64,000 bases of DNA from assembly GCA_900316075.1 (NCBI GenBank), contig ONBT01000018.1, positions 31,767-95,766 of the forward strand, given 5' to 3'. Positions 35,654 through 44,568 of the stretch are shown piece by piece. Source of the stretch: an uncultured Lachnospiraceae bacterium. GTDB taxonomy: Bacteria; Bacillota; Clostridia; Lachnospirales; Lachnospiraceae. Position 1 is the stretch's first letter. Each line of letters starts with the position of its first letter. The notes beneath the pieces were generated by a model that worked only from the letters and a program-made list of their open reading frames with translations, made no database searches and was not told the DNA's origin. Both the position numbers and the translations under genes were made by a program.

Positions 35654-36080
35654 GAGAGTTAAGCACCGGAAGCAGTTCCGCGGTTCCATGGCCGGAAAAG
35701 CAACCCGGGGCAATACAATTATCGACGGAAATTACGGTATCGTTGCTCTTGAGCCCGCCTGGGTCAAGTCCAATCAGATCGAGGCAGCCCGTATCGCAAT
35801 GACCCGATTCATCAAGCGTGGCGGAAAAGTTTCCATCCGGATTTTCCCTGACAAGCCCGTTACCGCACAGCCTGCCGGTACCCGAATGGGTAAAGGAAAA
35901 GGTACGGTTGACCACTGGGTAGCAGTCGTTAAACCGGGCCGGGTAATGTTCGAGATCAGCGGTGTTTCCGATGATGTGGCAAAGGAAGCGCTTCGTCTTG
36001 CAATGCATAAACTTCCCGTTAAGTGCAAGGTCATGAGCCGGGCACAGGTCAACGGTGAATCCGAGAAGGCGGTGCAGTAA
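35640..36080 (+). CDS. rplP: Ribosomal protein L16
   Basis: The protein has 146 residues. It begins [20 protein letters not shown], the usual L16 start. It overlaps the rpsC end by 14 nt, with the ribosome site (AAGGGAGG) inside rpsC. The [20 protein letters not shown] segment contains the Arg that is hydroxylated in some bacteria. The stop abuts the rpmC start codon. Confidence 0.98.
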   Translation: MLMPKRVKHRKQFRGSMAGKATRGNTIIDGNYGIVALEPAWVKSNQIEAARIAMTRFIKRGGKVSIRIFPDKPVTAQPAGTRMGKGKGTVDHWVAVVKPGRVMFEISGVSDDVAKEALRLAMHKLPVKCKVMSRAQVNGESEKAVQ

Positions 36081-36290
36081 ATGAAGATCAAAGACTACAA
36101 AGAGGACCTGAAGGGCAGAAACGAAGCCGACCTTGAGCAGTCCCTCGCCGATGCAAAGAAGGAACTTTTCAACCTCAGATTCCAGAATGCGACGAATCAG
36201 CTTGACAATACGGCACGGATCCGCGAGGTCAGAAAGAACATCGCAAGAATTAAGACAATGATGACCATGCAGCAGAAGTCTGCAGACTGA
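36081..36290 (+). CDS. rpmC: Ribosomal protein L29
   Basis: The protein has 69 residues, two helices, with [20 protein letters not shown] as the conserved centre. The ATG follows the rplP stop directly. It is followed by an 80-nt spacer carrying a 28-nt palindrome made of two copies of the dispersed 15-mer. Confidence 0.97.
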   Translation: MKIKDYKEDLKGRNEADLEQSLADAKKELFNLRFQNATNQLDNTARIREVRKNIARIKTMMTMQQKSAD

Positions 36291-36304
36291 ACCCGCGTCG
36301 GGGT

Positions 36305-36332
36305 TTTACATTAGTCATATGACTAATATAAA
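36305..36332. repeat. Palindromic double copy of the TATGACTAATRTAAA element
   Basis: A 28-nt near-perfect palindrome. The left arm is the reverse complement of TATGACTAATGTAAA and the right arm is TATGACTAATATAAA. It lies between rpmC and rpsQ, 38 nt before the rpsQ start. Confidence 0.8.
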
Positions 36333-36370
36333 CCGCCGGGTATGACCACTTCGGTGGAAAGGAGAACATC

Positions 36371-36628
36371 TTGGAAGAAAGAAATCTTCGTAAGACACGT
36401 GTCGGCATTGTCGTAAGCGACAAGATGGACAAGACCATCGTCGTAGCTGTTCGCGACAACGTACGGCATCCGCTTTACAACAAGATCGTAAAGCGTACAT
36501 ACAAGCTGAAGGCGCATGATGAGAACAATGAAGCGCATGTAGGCGATACAGTCAAGGTAATGGAAACCCGCCCCCTCTCCAAGGACAAGAGATTCCGTCT
36601 GGTAGAGGTTATGGAGCGCGCGAAATAA
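36371..36628 (+). CDS. rpsQ: Ribosomal protein S17 (TTG start)
   Basis: The protein has 85 residues. A TTG start is used, supported by GGAAAGGAG at good spacing and by the N-terminal [20 protein letters not shown]. The OB fold ends with [21 protein letters not shown]. Its start lies downstream of the palindromic repeat in an otherwise tight gene string. Confidence 0.97.
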   Translation: MEERNLRKTRVGIVVSDKMDKTIVVAVRDNVRHPLYNKIVKRTYKLKAHDENNEAHVGDTVKVMETRPLSKDKRFRLVEVMERAK

Positions 36629-36646
36629 TCAAAGGAGGATTTTCCA

Positions 36647-37015
36647 ATGGTACAGCAGGAGTCAAGACTCAAGGTTGCTGACAATACCGGTGCGAGAGAG
36701 CTCCTTACGATTCGTGTAAAGGGCGGCTCCACCAGGAGATATGCCAACATCGGTGATGTAATCACTGCTACGGTCAAAGATGCAACGCCCGGGGGCGTTG
36801 TCAAGAAGGGTGACGTCGTAAAGGCCGTTGTCGTTCGTTCTGTAAAGGGTGCCCGCCGCAAGGACGGTTCCTACATCAAGTTCGACGAGAACGCAGCCGT
36901 AATCATCAAGGACGACGGCACACCCACAGGAACACGTATTTTCGGACCGGTTGCAAGAGAGCTTCGTGACAAGAAGTTCATGAAGATCGTTTCTCTCGCA
37001 CCCGAGGTGCTGTAA
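36647..37015 (+). CDS. rplN: Ribosomal protein L14
   Basis: The protein has 122 residues. It starts [20 protein letters not shown] and ends [11 protein letters not shown], with the signature [18 protein letters not shown]. It is at the subunit interface of the 50S. AAAGGAGG precedes the ATG. Confidence 0.98.
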   Translation: MVQQESRLKVADNTGARELLTIRVKGGSTRRYANIGDVITATVKDATPGGVVKKGDVVKAVVVRSVKGARRKDGSYIKFDENAAVIIKDDGTPTGTRIFGPVARELRDKKFMKIVSLAPEVL

Positions 37016-37028
37016 GGAGGGTATCGCA

Positions 37029-37340
37029 ATGGCAACAATGAAAATCAAAAAAGGCGATACCGTCCGCGTCATCGCCGGTGCCGACAAGAACAACGAAGGC
37101 AAGGTCATTTCCGTAAACCCTGAAAAAGGTACGGTCCTTGTCGAAGGCGTTCATATGATCAAAAAGCACACAAAGCCTTCCATGGCCAATCAGCAGGGTG
37201 GCATTGTGGAGCAGGAAGGCCCCATCGCCCTTTCCAACGTAATGCTTTTAAAGGGCGGCAAGACCACCCGCGTCGGCTTCAAGGAAGTTGACGGCAAGAA
37301 GGTTCGTTACGCCAAGATTGATGGCAGCGTGATCGATTAA
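37029..37340 (+). CDS. rplX: Ribosomal protein L24
   Basis: The protein has 103 residues with a KOW motif near the N-terminus ([20 protein letters not shown]) and [12 protein letters not shown]. It is an early assembly protein of the 50S. AAGGAGGGTATC precedes the ATG, 13 nt after rplN. Confidence 0.97.
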   Translation: MATMKIKKGDTVRVIAGADKNNEGKVISVNPEKGTVLVEGVHMIKKHTKPSMANQQGGIVEQEGPIALSNVMLLKGGKTTRVGFKEVDGKKVRYAKIDGSVID

Positions 37341-37361
37341 CGAAGGCAGGAGGCAAACAAG

Positions 37362-37901
37362 TTGAGTAGACTTAAGGAACAGTATCAGAACGAGATCGTC
37401 GCAAAAATGACTGAGAAGTTCGGATACAAGAACGTTATGGAAGTTCCCAAGCTTGTCAAGATCGTCGTTAATATCGGTCTCGGTGAAGCAAAGGAAAACA
37501 AGAAGGTACTTGAGACAGCAGCAAACGACCTCGAGATCATCACCGGTCAGCACGCTGTCGTTACCACAGCAAAGAACTCCATCGCAAACTTCAAGCTCCG
37601 TGAGGGCATGGGCATCGGCGTGAAGACCACCCTCCGCGGCGAGAAGATGTATGATTTCCTCGATCGTCTCGTAAACCTCGCTCTTCCGCGAGTACGTGAC
37701 TTCCGCGGTGTAAGCGCTGATTCCTTCGACGGAAGAGGCAACTACTCCCTGGGTCTTAAGGAACAGATCATTTTCCCCGAGATTGAGTACGACAAGGTCG
37801 ACGCAATCCGCGGTATGGACATTGCATTTGTTACCACGGCAAAGACCGATGAAGAGGGCCGTGAGCTCCTTCGTCTCTTCGGTATGCCGTTCGCCAAGTA
37901 A
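37362..37901 (+). CDS. rplE: Ribosomal protein L5 (TTG start)
   Basis: The protein has 179 residues. The TTG start follows GGCAGGAGGCAAACAAG. Diagnostic blocks are [20 protein letters not shown] and the C-terminal [19 protein letters not shown]. It binds 5S rRNA and contacts the P-site tRNA. Confidence 0.97.
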   Translation: MSRLKEQYQNEIVAKMTEKFGYKNVMEVPKLVKIVVNIGLGEAKENKKVLETAANDLEIITGQHAVVTTAKNSIANFKLREGMGIGVKTTLRGEKMYDFLDRLVNLALPRVRDFRGVSADSFDGRGNYSLGLKEQIIFPEIEYDKVDAIRGMDIAFVTTAKTDEEGRELLRLFGMPFAK

Positions 37902-37916
37902 TAGAGGAGAAATACG

Positions 37917-38102
37917 ATGGCAAAGAAATCCATGAAAATCAAGCAGGCCAAGAAGCCGAAGTTCTCCACACGGGCGTACACACGCTGCAAGATCTGCGGC
38001 CGTCCCCATTCCGTACTGAAGAAGTACGGCATCTGCAGAGTCTGCTTCAGAGAGCTTGCATACAAGGGAGAAATCCCCGGCGTCAAGAAAGCATCCTGGT
38101 AA
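37917..38102 (+). CDS. rpsN: Ribosomal protein S14, zinc type
   Basis: The protein has 61 residues. It has CKICGRPH...[10 protein letters not shown], the four-cysteine zinc site of the short type Z S14. AGAGGAGAAATACG precedes the ATG. It is needed for 30S head assembly. Confidence 0.97.
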   Translation: MAKKSMKIKQAKKPKFSTRAYTRCKICGRPHSVLKKYGICRVCFRELAYKGEIPGVKKASW

Positions 38103-38127
38103 TTAGACGGAAAGGAGAATTTAGATC

Positions 38128-38529
38128 ATGTCAACAAGTGATCCTATTGCGGATATGCTCACCAGAATCCGTAACGCAAATACAGCAAAGCATGATACAG
38201 TAGACGTTCCGTCATCCAAGATGAAGCTGGCAATCGCAGGCATCCTTCTTGATGAAGGCTACATCGAAAAGTATGATCTTGTCGACAACGGCAACTTCAA
38301 GGACATCCGGATTACCCTCAAGTATCAGGGGGCAAAGAAGGAGCAGGTCATCTCCGGAATCAAGAGAATCTCTAAGCCCGGTCTTCGGATCTATGTAGGC
38401 AAGGATGAAATCCCTTCGGTTCTCGGCGGTCTCGGTACAGCTATCCTGTCCACCAACAAGGGCGTCATTTCCGACAAGGAAGCACGCAAGGAAGCTGTCG
38501 GCGGTGAAGTACTTGCCTATATCTGGTAA
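38128..38529 (+). CDS. rpsH: Ribosomal protein S8
   Basis: The protein has 133 residues. It starts with [20 protein letters not shown] and has the C-terminal signature [38 protein letters not shown] precedes the ATG. S8 binds 16S rRNA helix 21 and in some bacteria represses the spc genes. A 108-nt spacer with an ACGC-N3-GCGT palindrome (38542) follows. Confidence 0.98.
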   Translation: MSTSDPIADMLTRIRNANTAKHDTVDVPSSKMKLAIAGILLDEGYIEKYDLVDNGNFKDIRITLKYQGAKKEQVISGIKRISKPGLRIYVGKDEIPSVLGGLGTAILSTNKGVISDKEARKEAVGGEVLAYIW

Positions 38530-38637
38530 GTTACGGACCACACGCGGTGCGTATTGCAGGCCCTGCCTGAGAAGGCCGGGGTTCATTACGACAAGAAACA
38601 CATATTATTATAAATTCAAGAAAGAGAGAGTACGGGC

Positions 38638-39177
38638 ATGTCACGTATAGGAAGAATGCCAATCGCGATTCCCGCGGGCGTTACCGTGAGTGTTGCAGAA
38701 AATAATCTTGTGACGGTTAAGGGACCGAAGGGCACCCTCGAGAAGACACTTCCGTCTGAGATGACAATCGAGGTCAAGGACGGTGAGGTCACTGTTTCGA
38801 GACCCAACGATCTGAAGAAAATGAAATCTCTTCACGGCCTTACCCGGACGCTGATCCACAACATGGTCATCGGCGTTACAGACGGCTTTGAGAAGAAACT
38901 GGAAATCAACGGTGTCGGCTACCGTGCCGACAAGAAGGGCAAGACCCTTACCATGAACCTGGGCTATTCCCATCCTGTCCTTATGGACGATCCCGAAGGC
39001 ATTGAGACGGTCGTTGAAGACAACCACATCACTGTCAAGGGTATCGACAAGGAAAAGGTCGGCCAGTTTGCCGCTGAGATCCGTGACAAGAAGCGTCCTG
39101 AACCTTACAAGGGCAAGGGCATCAAGTACATTGATGAAACCATCCGTCGTAAGGCCGGCAAGGCTGGTAAGAAATAA
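38638..39177 (+). CDS. rplF: Ribosomal protein L6
   Basis: The protein has 179 residues with two repeated domains, starting MSRIGRMPIAIPAGV and ending with PEPYKGKGIKYIDETIRRKAGK. It lies near the sarcin-ricin loop of the 50S. AAGAAAGAGAGA precedes the ATG; the spacer before it is AT-rich. Confidence 0.98.
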   Translation: MSRIGRMPIAIPAGVTVSVAENNLVTVKGPKGTLEKTLPSEMTIEVKDGEVTVSRPNDLKKMKSLHGLTRTLIHNMVIGVTDGFEKKLEINGVGYRADKKGKTLTMNLGYSHPVLMDDPEGIETVVEDNHITVKGIDKEKVGQFAAEIRDKKRPEPYKGKGIKYIDETIRRKAGKAGKK

Positions 39178-39198
39178 TAAGGAGAGGAGTGAGAAAAT

Positions 39199-39567
39199 AT
39201 GGTATCTAAGAAATCCAGAACCGAAGTTCGTCAGAAAAAGCACAGCAGGCTCAGAAACCACCTCTCCGGAACAGCAGCAAGACCCCGTCTTTCCGTCTTC
39301 CGCAGCAACAATCATATGTATGCGCAGATCATCGATGACGAGAAGCAGGCTACTCTGGTCAGCGCTTCCACCCTTGACAAAGATGTCAAGGAGGGCCTTG
39401 AGAAAACAAACAATGTCGATGCCGCAAAGAAGCTTGGCAGCGTGATCGCTGAAAAGGCAAAGGCACAGGGCATCAGTACGGTAGTCCTCGATCGGGGCGG
39501 CTTCATCTACGCTGGCAAGATTGCAGCGTTCTCGGATGCAGCCCGTGAAGGCGGACTTGACTTTTAA
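39199..39567 (+). CDS. rplR: Ribosomal protein L18
   Basis: The protein has 122 residues, with a basic N-terminus (SKKSRTEVRQKKHSRLRNHL) and the C-terminal signature VVLDRGGFIYAGKIAAFSDAAREGGLDF. It binds 5S rRNA. GGAGAGGAGTG precedes the ATG. Its stop overlaps an in-frame upstream ATG of rpsE. Confidence 0.97.
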   Translation: MVSKKSRTEVRQKKHSRLRNHLSGTAARPRLSVFRSNNHMYAQIIDDEKQATLVSASTLDKDVKEGLEKTNNVDAAKKLGSVIAEKAKAQGISTVVLDRGGFIYAGKIAAFSDAAREGGLDF

Positions 39568-39581
39568 TGACGGAGGATGAT

Positions 39582-40091
39582 ATGAAACGTACTATTATTG
39601 ATGCCAGCCATATGGAGCTGAACGACAACGTCGTCACCATCAAGCGTGTCACGAAGGTTGTCAAGGGCGGCCGTAACATGCGCTTCTCCGCACTCGTCGT
39701 TGTCGGCGATGGAGCCGGCCATGTAGGCGCAGGCCTCGGCAAGGCAGCTGAAATTCCCGATGCAATCCGCAAAGGCAAGGACGCTGCTACAAAGGCCATG
39801 ATCGAGGTCAAGCTCGATGAGAACCACTCTATTTCACACGATATCATGGGCAAGCACACAGGTGCTGAAGTTCTTCTGAAGAAGGCTCCCGAAGGTACCG
39901 GTATCATCGCCGGCGGCCCTGCCCGTGCGGTCTGCGAACTTGCAGGCATCCAGAACATCCGTACCAAGTCTCTGGGCTCCTCCAACAAGCAGAACGTAGT
40001 CCTTGCTACGATCGACGCCCTTTCCAAGCTGTCTTCCCCTGAGGAAGTAGCAGCAAAGCGCGGCAAGACCGTTGAAGAAGTTCTTGCATGA
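39582..40091 (+). CDS. rpsE: Ribosomal protein S5
   Basis: The protein has 169 residues, starting MKRTIIDASHMELNDNVV. An in-frame ATG at 39567 overlaps the rplR stop. ATG 39582 is preferred because ACGGAGG lies just upstream and the N-terminus fits the family. Conserved VTKVVKGGRNMRFSALVVVG and GTGIIAGGPARAVCELAG are present. It helps keep decoding accuracy and mRNA unwinding at the entry site. Confidence 0.96.
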   Translation: MKRTIIDASHMELNDNVVTIKRVTKVVKGGRNMRFSALVVVGDGAGHVGAGLGKAAEIPDAIRKGKDAATKAMIEVKLDENHSISHDIMGKHTGAEVLLKKAPEGTGIIAGGPARAVCELAGIQNIRTKSLGSSNKQNVVLATIDALSKLSSPEEVAAKRGKTVEEVLA

Positions 40092-40107
40092 GAGAAGGAG
40101 TTTTCAA

Positions 40108-40293
40108 ATGGCTGACAAGAAATTAAAAGTTACTCTCGTGAAGTCCGCAAACGGTATTGTCCCCAAGAACAAGAAGATCATTGAGGCGCTCGGACTGCAC
40201 AAGGTAAATAGCTCAAACATTCTCCCCGACAATGACGCTACCCGCGGCATGCTCCGGAGAGTTGACTATCTCGTAAAAGTAGAAGAAGCGTAA
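40108..40293 (+). CDS. rpmD: Ribosomal protein L30
   Basis: The protein has 61 residues, [20 protein letters not shown] at the start and [16 protein letters not shown] at the end. ATG 40108 follows AGAAGGAG; an upstream in-frame ATG lies inside rpsE. It is a small 50S protein. Confidence 0.96.
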   Translation: MADKKLKVTLVKSANGIVPKNKKIIEALGLHKVNSSNILPDNDATRGMLRRVDYLVKVEEA

Positions 40294-40306
40294 GGAGGCA
40301 CTGACG

Positions 40307-40756
40307 ATGGATTTATCTAATTTACAGCCGGCTGACGGTTCGGTCCATTCCGACAACTTCAGACGCGGCCGCGGTGCCGGTTCCGGCAACGGAAAGACTG
40401 CAGGCAAGGGCCAGAAGGGTCAGAAGGCCCGCTCCGGCGGACATTCCGCACCCGGTTTCGAAGGCGGCCAGATGCCTCTGTACCGGAGACTCCCCAAGAG
40501 AGGCTTCACCAACCGCAATACAAAGAACATCCTCGGACTCAATGTCTCCTATCTGGAGCGTTTCGATGACGGCGCTGATGTCACCATCGAGAGCCTCGTA
40601 GAGTCCGGCATCATCAAGAACCCCAACAAGTACGACGGGGTCAAGATCCTGGGCAAGGGTGAACTGACAAAGAAACTCAATGTAAAGGCAAATGCTTTTT
40701 CTGCATCTGCTAAGGAGAAAATCGAAGCACTTGGTGGAAAAGCAGAGGTGATCTGA
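40307..40756 (+). CDS. rplO: Ribosomal protein L15
   Basis: The protein has 149 residues. It starts [16 protein letters not shown], then has the Gly-rich [20 protein letters not shown] and [17 protein letters not shown], both diagnostic. TAAGGAGGCAC precedes the ATG. Its stop overlaps the secY start by one base, linking translation of the two. Confidence 0.98.
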   Translation: MDLSNLQPADGSVHSDNFRRGRGAGSGNGKTAGKGQKGQKARSGGHSAPGFEGGQMPLYRRLPKRGFTNRNTKNILGLNVSYLERFDDGADVTIESLVESGIIKNPNKYDGVKILGKGELTKKLNVKANAFSASAKEKIEALGGKAEVI

Positions 40757-42066
40757 TGTCAAAGATTCGCGACGCGTTCAAGATACCCGATCTGAGAAAA
40801 CGTCTGCTCTTCACCTTTCTCATGCTTATCGTGGTCCGTCTCGGCTGCCAGCTCCCTATCCCTGGGATTGACAGCAACGCTTTCCAGGAACTCTTCGGAA
40901 AGATGGGCGATTCCCTGAACTTCTTCACGGCAATCACCGGCGGCTCCTTTGAGCAGATGTCCGTATTCGCGCTGAACATCACGCCTTACATTACGGCATC
41001 CATTATTATCGAACTTCTGACCATCGCCTTCCCCAAGCTGGAAGAGATGCAGCGGGACGGCGAAGCCGGCCGCAAGAAGCTCGTACAGATCACACGTTAC
41101 ACGACCCTGGGCCTGTCCCTGATGGAGTCCATTGCCATGGGCATCGGATTCGGCCGCAGCGGCTATCTCGACTCCTACAACTTCGGCAGCGTTGCCCTTC
41201 TGACGGCGGCACTGACCGGCGGTTCCATGATTCTCATGTGGATCGGCGAGCGGATTACCGTACAGGGTGTCGGAAACGGTATCTCAATCGTACTTATTAT
41301 CAACATCATTTCGAGACTCCCTCAGGATATGACGAGTCTCTATGAGCAGTTTATCAAAGGCAAGTCCATCCCCAACGCCATCCTGGCTGCAGTCGTCATC
41401 GCAGCCATCATCATCGGCGTTGTCGTACTTGTCGTAATCCTCCAGGGCGCTGAGCGCCGGATTCCTGTTCAGTATTCCAAGAAGCTGCAGGGCCGGGCCA
41501 TGGTAGGCGGTCAGACCACCTACATTCCCCTGAAGGTGAACACGGCCGGCGTCATCCCCGTCATCTTCTCCCAGTCCCTGATGCAGACTCCTGTCATCAT
41601 CGCGACTCTGGCGGGCAAGGGAACCGGAACCGGCTTCTGGCACGGGGTTCTCTATGGTCTTTCCGAAGGCCACTGGTTTGACACGAGCAACTGGATTTAC
41701 AGTATCGGCTGCATCGTATACGTAGTGCTGAATATCGCCTTCGCATACTTCTATACGTCGATTACCTTCAATCCCTTGATGATCGCCGACAACCTCAAGA
41801 AGTCCGGCGGCTTCATCCCCGGCATCCGGCCCGGCAAGCCCACCAGCACCTACCTCACGACGGTCCTGAACCGGATCATCTTCATCGGTGCCATCGGACT
41901 TTCCGTCGTATCGGTTATCCCGATTGCCCTGAACGGACTCTTCAAGGCGAATGTCAGCTTCGGCGGCACTTCCATCATCATCGTCGTCGGCGTCGTCATT
42001 GAGACTCTGAATCAGATCGATTCCCAGATGCTGGTACGGAACTACAAGGGCTTCCTCGCAGACTGA
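40756..42066 (+). CDS. secY: Protein translocase subunit SecY
   Basis: The protein has 436 residues with ten transmembrane helices. Markers are RLGCQLPIPGID in helix 1, NFFTAITGGSFEQMSVFALN (plug region), GGQTTYIPLKVNTAGVIPVIF and KSGGFIPGIRPGKPTSTYL. It forms the Sec channel with SecE and SecG, encoded elsewhere. The ATG overlaps the rplO stop. A 76-nt spacer to adk contains a variant of the 15-mer element (42115). Confidence 0.98.
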   Translation: MSKIRDAFKIPDLRKRLLFTFLMLIVVRLGCQLPIPGIDSNAFQELFGKMGDSLNFFTAITGGSFEQMSVFALNITPYITASIIIELLTIAFPKLEEMQRDGEAGRKKLVQITRYTTLGLSLMESIAMGIGFGRSGYLDSYNFGSVALLTAALTGGSMILMWIGERITVQGVGNGISIVLIINIISRLPQDMTSLYEQFIKGKSIPNAILAAVVIAAIIIGVVVLVVILQGAERRIPVQYSKKLQGRAMVGGQTTYIPLKVNTAGVIPVIFSQSLMQTPVIIATLAGKGTGTGFWHGVLYGLSEGHWFDTSNWIYSIGCIVYVVLNIAFAYFYTSITFNPLMIADNLKKSGGFIPGIRPGKPTSTYLTTVLNRIIFIGAIGLSVVSVIPIALNGLFKANVSFGGTSIIIVVGVVIETLNQIDSQMLVRNYKGFLAD

Positions 42067-42142
42067 GTTTTTCTGCGAAGGCTGTCGGACGTACGCCGTT
42101 CAACAAAAATTATTCATACTAATATAAAAGGGGGACACTTCC

Positions 42143-42784
42143 ATGAAGATCATCATGCTCGGAGCGCCGGGCGCCGGCAAAGGCACTCAGGCAGCCCGTA
42201 TGGCTGAAAAGTACCACATTCCCCATATCAGCACCGGAGACATCTTCCGGGCCAATATCAGGGACAACACCGAACTCGGACAGAAGGCAAAGAGCTACAT
42301 GGACAAGGGTCTCCTGGTTCCGGATGAACTGACCTGCGACCTCGTCATGGACCGTATTTCCCAGGACGACTGCAGGGACGGCTTCATCCTCGACGGCTTC
42401 CCCCGGACCATTCCCCAGGCCGAGGCGCTTACAAAGGCGCTGGAAGCAAAGGGAACGGCAATGGATGCGGCTGTTGATGTGGAAGTTCCGGATGAGAATA
42501 TCATTAACCGTATGGGCGGCCGGCGTTTCTGCCCGGTCTGCGGAGCTACCTACCACGTAGTCGCCCTTCCTCCCAAGAAGGAAGGCATCTGCGACAACGA
42601 CGGAGCAGCCCTGGTCATCCGGGATGACGACAAGCCCGAAACAGTCAAGAAGAGACTGGATGTCTACCACGAGCAGACCCAGCCCCTGATTGATTACTAT
42701 CAGAAGGCGGGCATCCTGAAGACGGTTGACGGTACAAAGAGTGCCGACGAAGTCTTTGAAGCAATCGTAAAGGCCCTTAATTAA
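42143..42784 (+). CDS. adk: Adenylate kinase
   Basis: The protein has 213 residues. P-loop GAPGAGKGTQAA is at 7-18, the NMP-binding region follows, and FILDGFPRTIPQAEAL has the conserved R. The LID (about 126-165) carries CPVCG and CDND, the zinc-binding type, with Asp as a likely fourth ligand. It interconverts ATP, AMP and ADP in the cytoplasm. AAGGGGGACACTTCC precedes the ATG. In most Firmicutes map follows adk; here infA follows directly. Confidence 0.97.
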   Translation: MKIIMLGAPGAGKGTQAARMAEKYHIPHISTGDIFRANIRDNTELGQKAKSYMDKGLLVPDELTCDLVMDRISQDDCRDGFILDGFPRTIPQAEALTKALEAKGTAMDAAVDVEVPDENIINRMGGRRFCPVCGATYHVVALPPKKEGICDNDGAALVIRDDDKPETVKKRLDVYHEQTQPLIDYYQKAGILKTVDGTKSADEVFEAIVKALN

Positions 42785-42799
42785 GGGGAGGTAAAAGAT

Positions 42800-43018
42800 T
42801 TGTCAAAAGCAGACTCAATCGAAGTGGAAGGAAAAGTATTAGAGAAGCTTCCGAACGCCATGTTTTCCGTGGAGCTGGAGAACGGCCATCAGATTCTGGC
42901 CCACATCAGCGGCAAGCTCCGGATGAATTACATCCGCATTCTTCCCGGTGACAAGGTGACGGTTGAGATGTCGCCCTATGATCTTTCGAAGGGCCGCATC
43001 GTCTGGAGAGACAAATGA
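42800..43018 (+). CDS. infA: Translation initiation factor IF-1 (TTG start)
   Basis: The protein has 72 residues with an OB fold, [20 protein letters not shown] to [15 protein letters not shown]. The TTG start follows AAGGGGAGGTAAAAG. It binds the 30S A site during initiation. It is followed by a strong internal promoter rather than running straight into rpmJ. Confidence 0.97.
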   Translation: MSKADSIEVEGKVLEKLPNAMFSVELENGHQILAHISGKLRMNYIRILPGDKVTVEMSPYDLSKGRIVWRDK

Positions 43019-43052
43019 TAATTTTCACAGCCGGCGGGCCGACAAAAAGCTG

Positions 43053-43081
43053 TTGACAAGCCGGGGGCTGCTGATTATAAT
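43053..43081 (+). promoter_or_regulatory. Consensus sigma-A promoter inside the ribosomal cluster
   Basis: TTGACA at 43053, exactly 17 bp, then TATAAT at 43076. Both hexamers match the consensus perfectly. It lies in the 107-nt infA-rpmJ spacer and should fire rpmJ and possibly the alpha operon independently. Confidence 0.88.
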
Positions 43082-43125
43082 ATTTAACGCACGCCTTAAA
43101 GAAGATTCGAAATAGGAGGTTCGCC

Positions 43126-43239
43126 GTGAAGGTTCGTTCTTCAGTTAAACCTATGTGCGAGAAGTGCAAGGTTATCAAGAGAAAAGGCAGAATTATGATC
43201 ATCTGCGAGAATCCCAAGCACAAGCAGAGACAGGGCTGA
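43126..43239 (+). CDS. rpmJ: Ribosomal protein L36 (GTG start)
   Basis: The protein has 37 residues. The GTG start follows AATAGGAGGTTCGCC. The protein (M)[19 protein letters not shown] continues to [11 protein letters not shown], with the C-x2-C...C-x4-H zinc site of the zinc-type L36. It is too short for ordinary ORF listings. A terminator-like hairpin follows. Confidence 0.96.
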   Translation: MKVRSSVKPMCEKCKVIKRKGRIMIICENPKHKQRQG

Positions 43240-43590
43240 TCGATCAGAATTACTGTTTACGGAAGCGGCAAATAGCTGTCGCTTCCTTTTGTGCTGTATA
43301 TTGATATTCTCTCAATGCAGCACTTTCGTTTGGCGGCTGTAGTTCAGGAAATGGCGTGATTTCGCGCAAATTCCTCTTACGTTTCCTGCAACTATATTCA
43401 TATATATATTTTTTGCACAGGTTCGTCCCTTCATACCAGGCGGACTGTGCGCCTTTCGTGTGTATATGGGACCTGCCCACATTTCAGGCCGGAGAGATCC
43501 GGAGCGGCAGTTATTTTCATGTGCGCACCGACGGGCAATATCGAAACCCGTCCGTTACATTTCCATCCATCCATCAGGAGGTAGTTAAGA
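43240..43590. other. 351-nt spacer between rpmJ and rpsM
   Basis: The spacer is unusually long for this gene order. It opens with a hairpin and T run (43261-43290). It continues through an AT-rich stretch near 43390-43415 that could hold a weak promoter, and ends with a hairpin (GACGGG / CCCGTC, about 43530-43555) before the rpsM ribosome site AGGAGG. No gene was recognised. Confidence 0.55.
43261..43290 (+). terminator. Terminator-like hairpin after rpmJ
   Basis: GGAAGCGGCA pairs with TGTCGCTTCC (one wobble) around a 6-nt loop, followed by TTTT. It would separate the rpmJ transcript from the rpsM-rplQ genes, at least partly. Confidence 0.7.
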
Positions 43591-43962
43591 ATGGCTCGAA
43601 TTGCAGGTGTGGACTTACCCAGAGACAAGCGGGTAGAAATCGGTCTTACCTATATTTACGGCATCGGTGTCAATACGGCCGACAAGCTTCTTGAAGAAGC
43701 CGGCGTCAGCGGCGATACCCGTGTCAAGGACCTCACGGACGACGAGGTAAAGCGCATCGCTGATGCTCTCGACAAGTCCGGCATCCTTGTAGAAGGTGAG
43801 CTCCGCAGAGATACCGCTATGAACATCAAGCGTCTCGAGGAAATCGGCTGCTACAGAGGAATTCGTCACCGGAAGTCTCTTCCCGTCCGCGGACAGAAGA
43901 CGAAGACGAATGCCCGTACCCGGAAGGGTCCCAAGAAGACCGTCGCAAACAAGAAAAAGTGA
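43591..43962 (+). CDS. rpsM: Ribosomal protein S13
   Basis: The protein has 123 residues. It starts [20 protein letters not shown] and has the C-terminal signature [20 protein letters not shown]. It bridges the 30S head to the 50S. CAGGAGGTAGTTAAGA precedes the ATG. A 156-nt spacer separates it from rpsK. Confidence 0.98.
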   Translation: MARIAGVDLPRDKRVEIGLTYIYGIGVNTADKLLEEAGVSGDTRVKDLTDDEVKRIADALDKSGILVEGELRRDTAMNIKRLEEIGCYRGIRHRKSLPVRGQKTKTNARTRKGPKKTVANKKK

Positions 43963-44118
43963 TCCGTTCTATCCGGCGTATTGTGCAATGCTTCGCAGTT
44001 TCTGCGGGCAGGATAGAGCAGAAGTGTTTACAACAGGCAGTTTGACACAGGCCGCCTCCCTTTTTTGGCGGATGTCTTTCTGTGCCTTTCCGACTGCCAC
44101 GATTTAAGGAGATTTGAA

Positions 44119-44517
44119 ATGCCCAAGACAGCAGCAGCAAAGAAGACAAACAAGAAGCGTGTAAGAAGAAACGTTGAGCACGGCCAGGTACATATCCAGG
44201 CTTCTTTCAACAACACTATCGTCACCATCACTGACGCAGAGGGGAATGCCCTTTCATGGGCATCTGCAGGCGGCCTCGGTTTCCGCGGCTCCCGTAAGTC
44301 CACTCCCTATGCCGCTCAGGTAGCAGCAGAGACCGCATGCAAGGCAGCCCTTCCCCACGGCCTCAAGACTGTAGATGTATTTGTCAAGGGACCCGGCAGC
44401 GGCCGTGAGGCAGCGATCCGTGCCATTGCAGCAAACGGAATCCAGGTACAGACCATTACTGATGTGACACCCGTTCCTCACAACGGATGCCGCCCTCCCA
44501 AGCGGAGACGCGTCTGA
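44119..44517 (+). CDS. rpsK: Ribosomal protein S11
   Basis: The protein has 132 residues. ATG 44119 is chosen because the N-terminus [17 protein letters not shown] is typical and TTAAGGAG lies upstream; the frame extends upstream without support. [20 protein letters not shown] and [17 protein letters not shown] are diagnostic. It lies in the 30S platform. Confidence 0.97.
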   Translation: MPKTAAAKKTNKKRVRRNVEHGQVHIQASFNNTIVTITDAEGNALSWASAGGLGFRGSRKSTPYAAQVAAETACKAALPHGLKTVDVFVKGPGSGREAAIRAIAANGIQVQTITDVTPVPHNGCRPPKRRRV

Positions 44518-44568
44518 GTCTAAGCTCTACATTAGTAATAAGTCTTGTATATATAGGAGAAAAATAAT

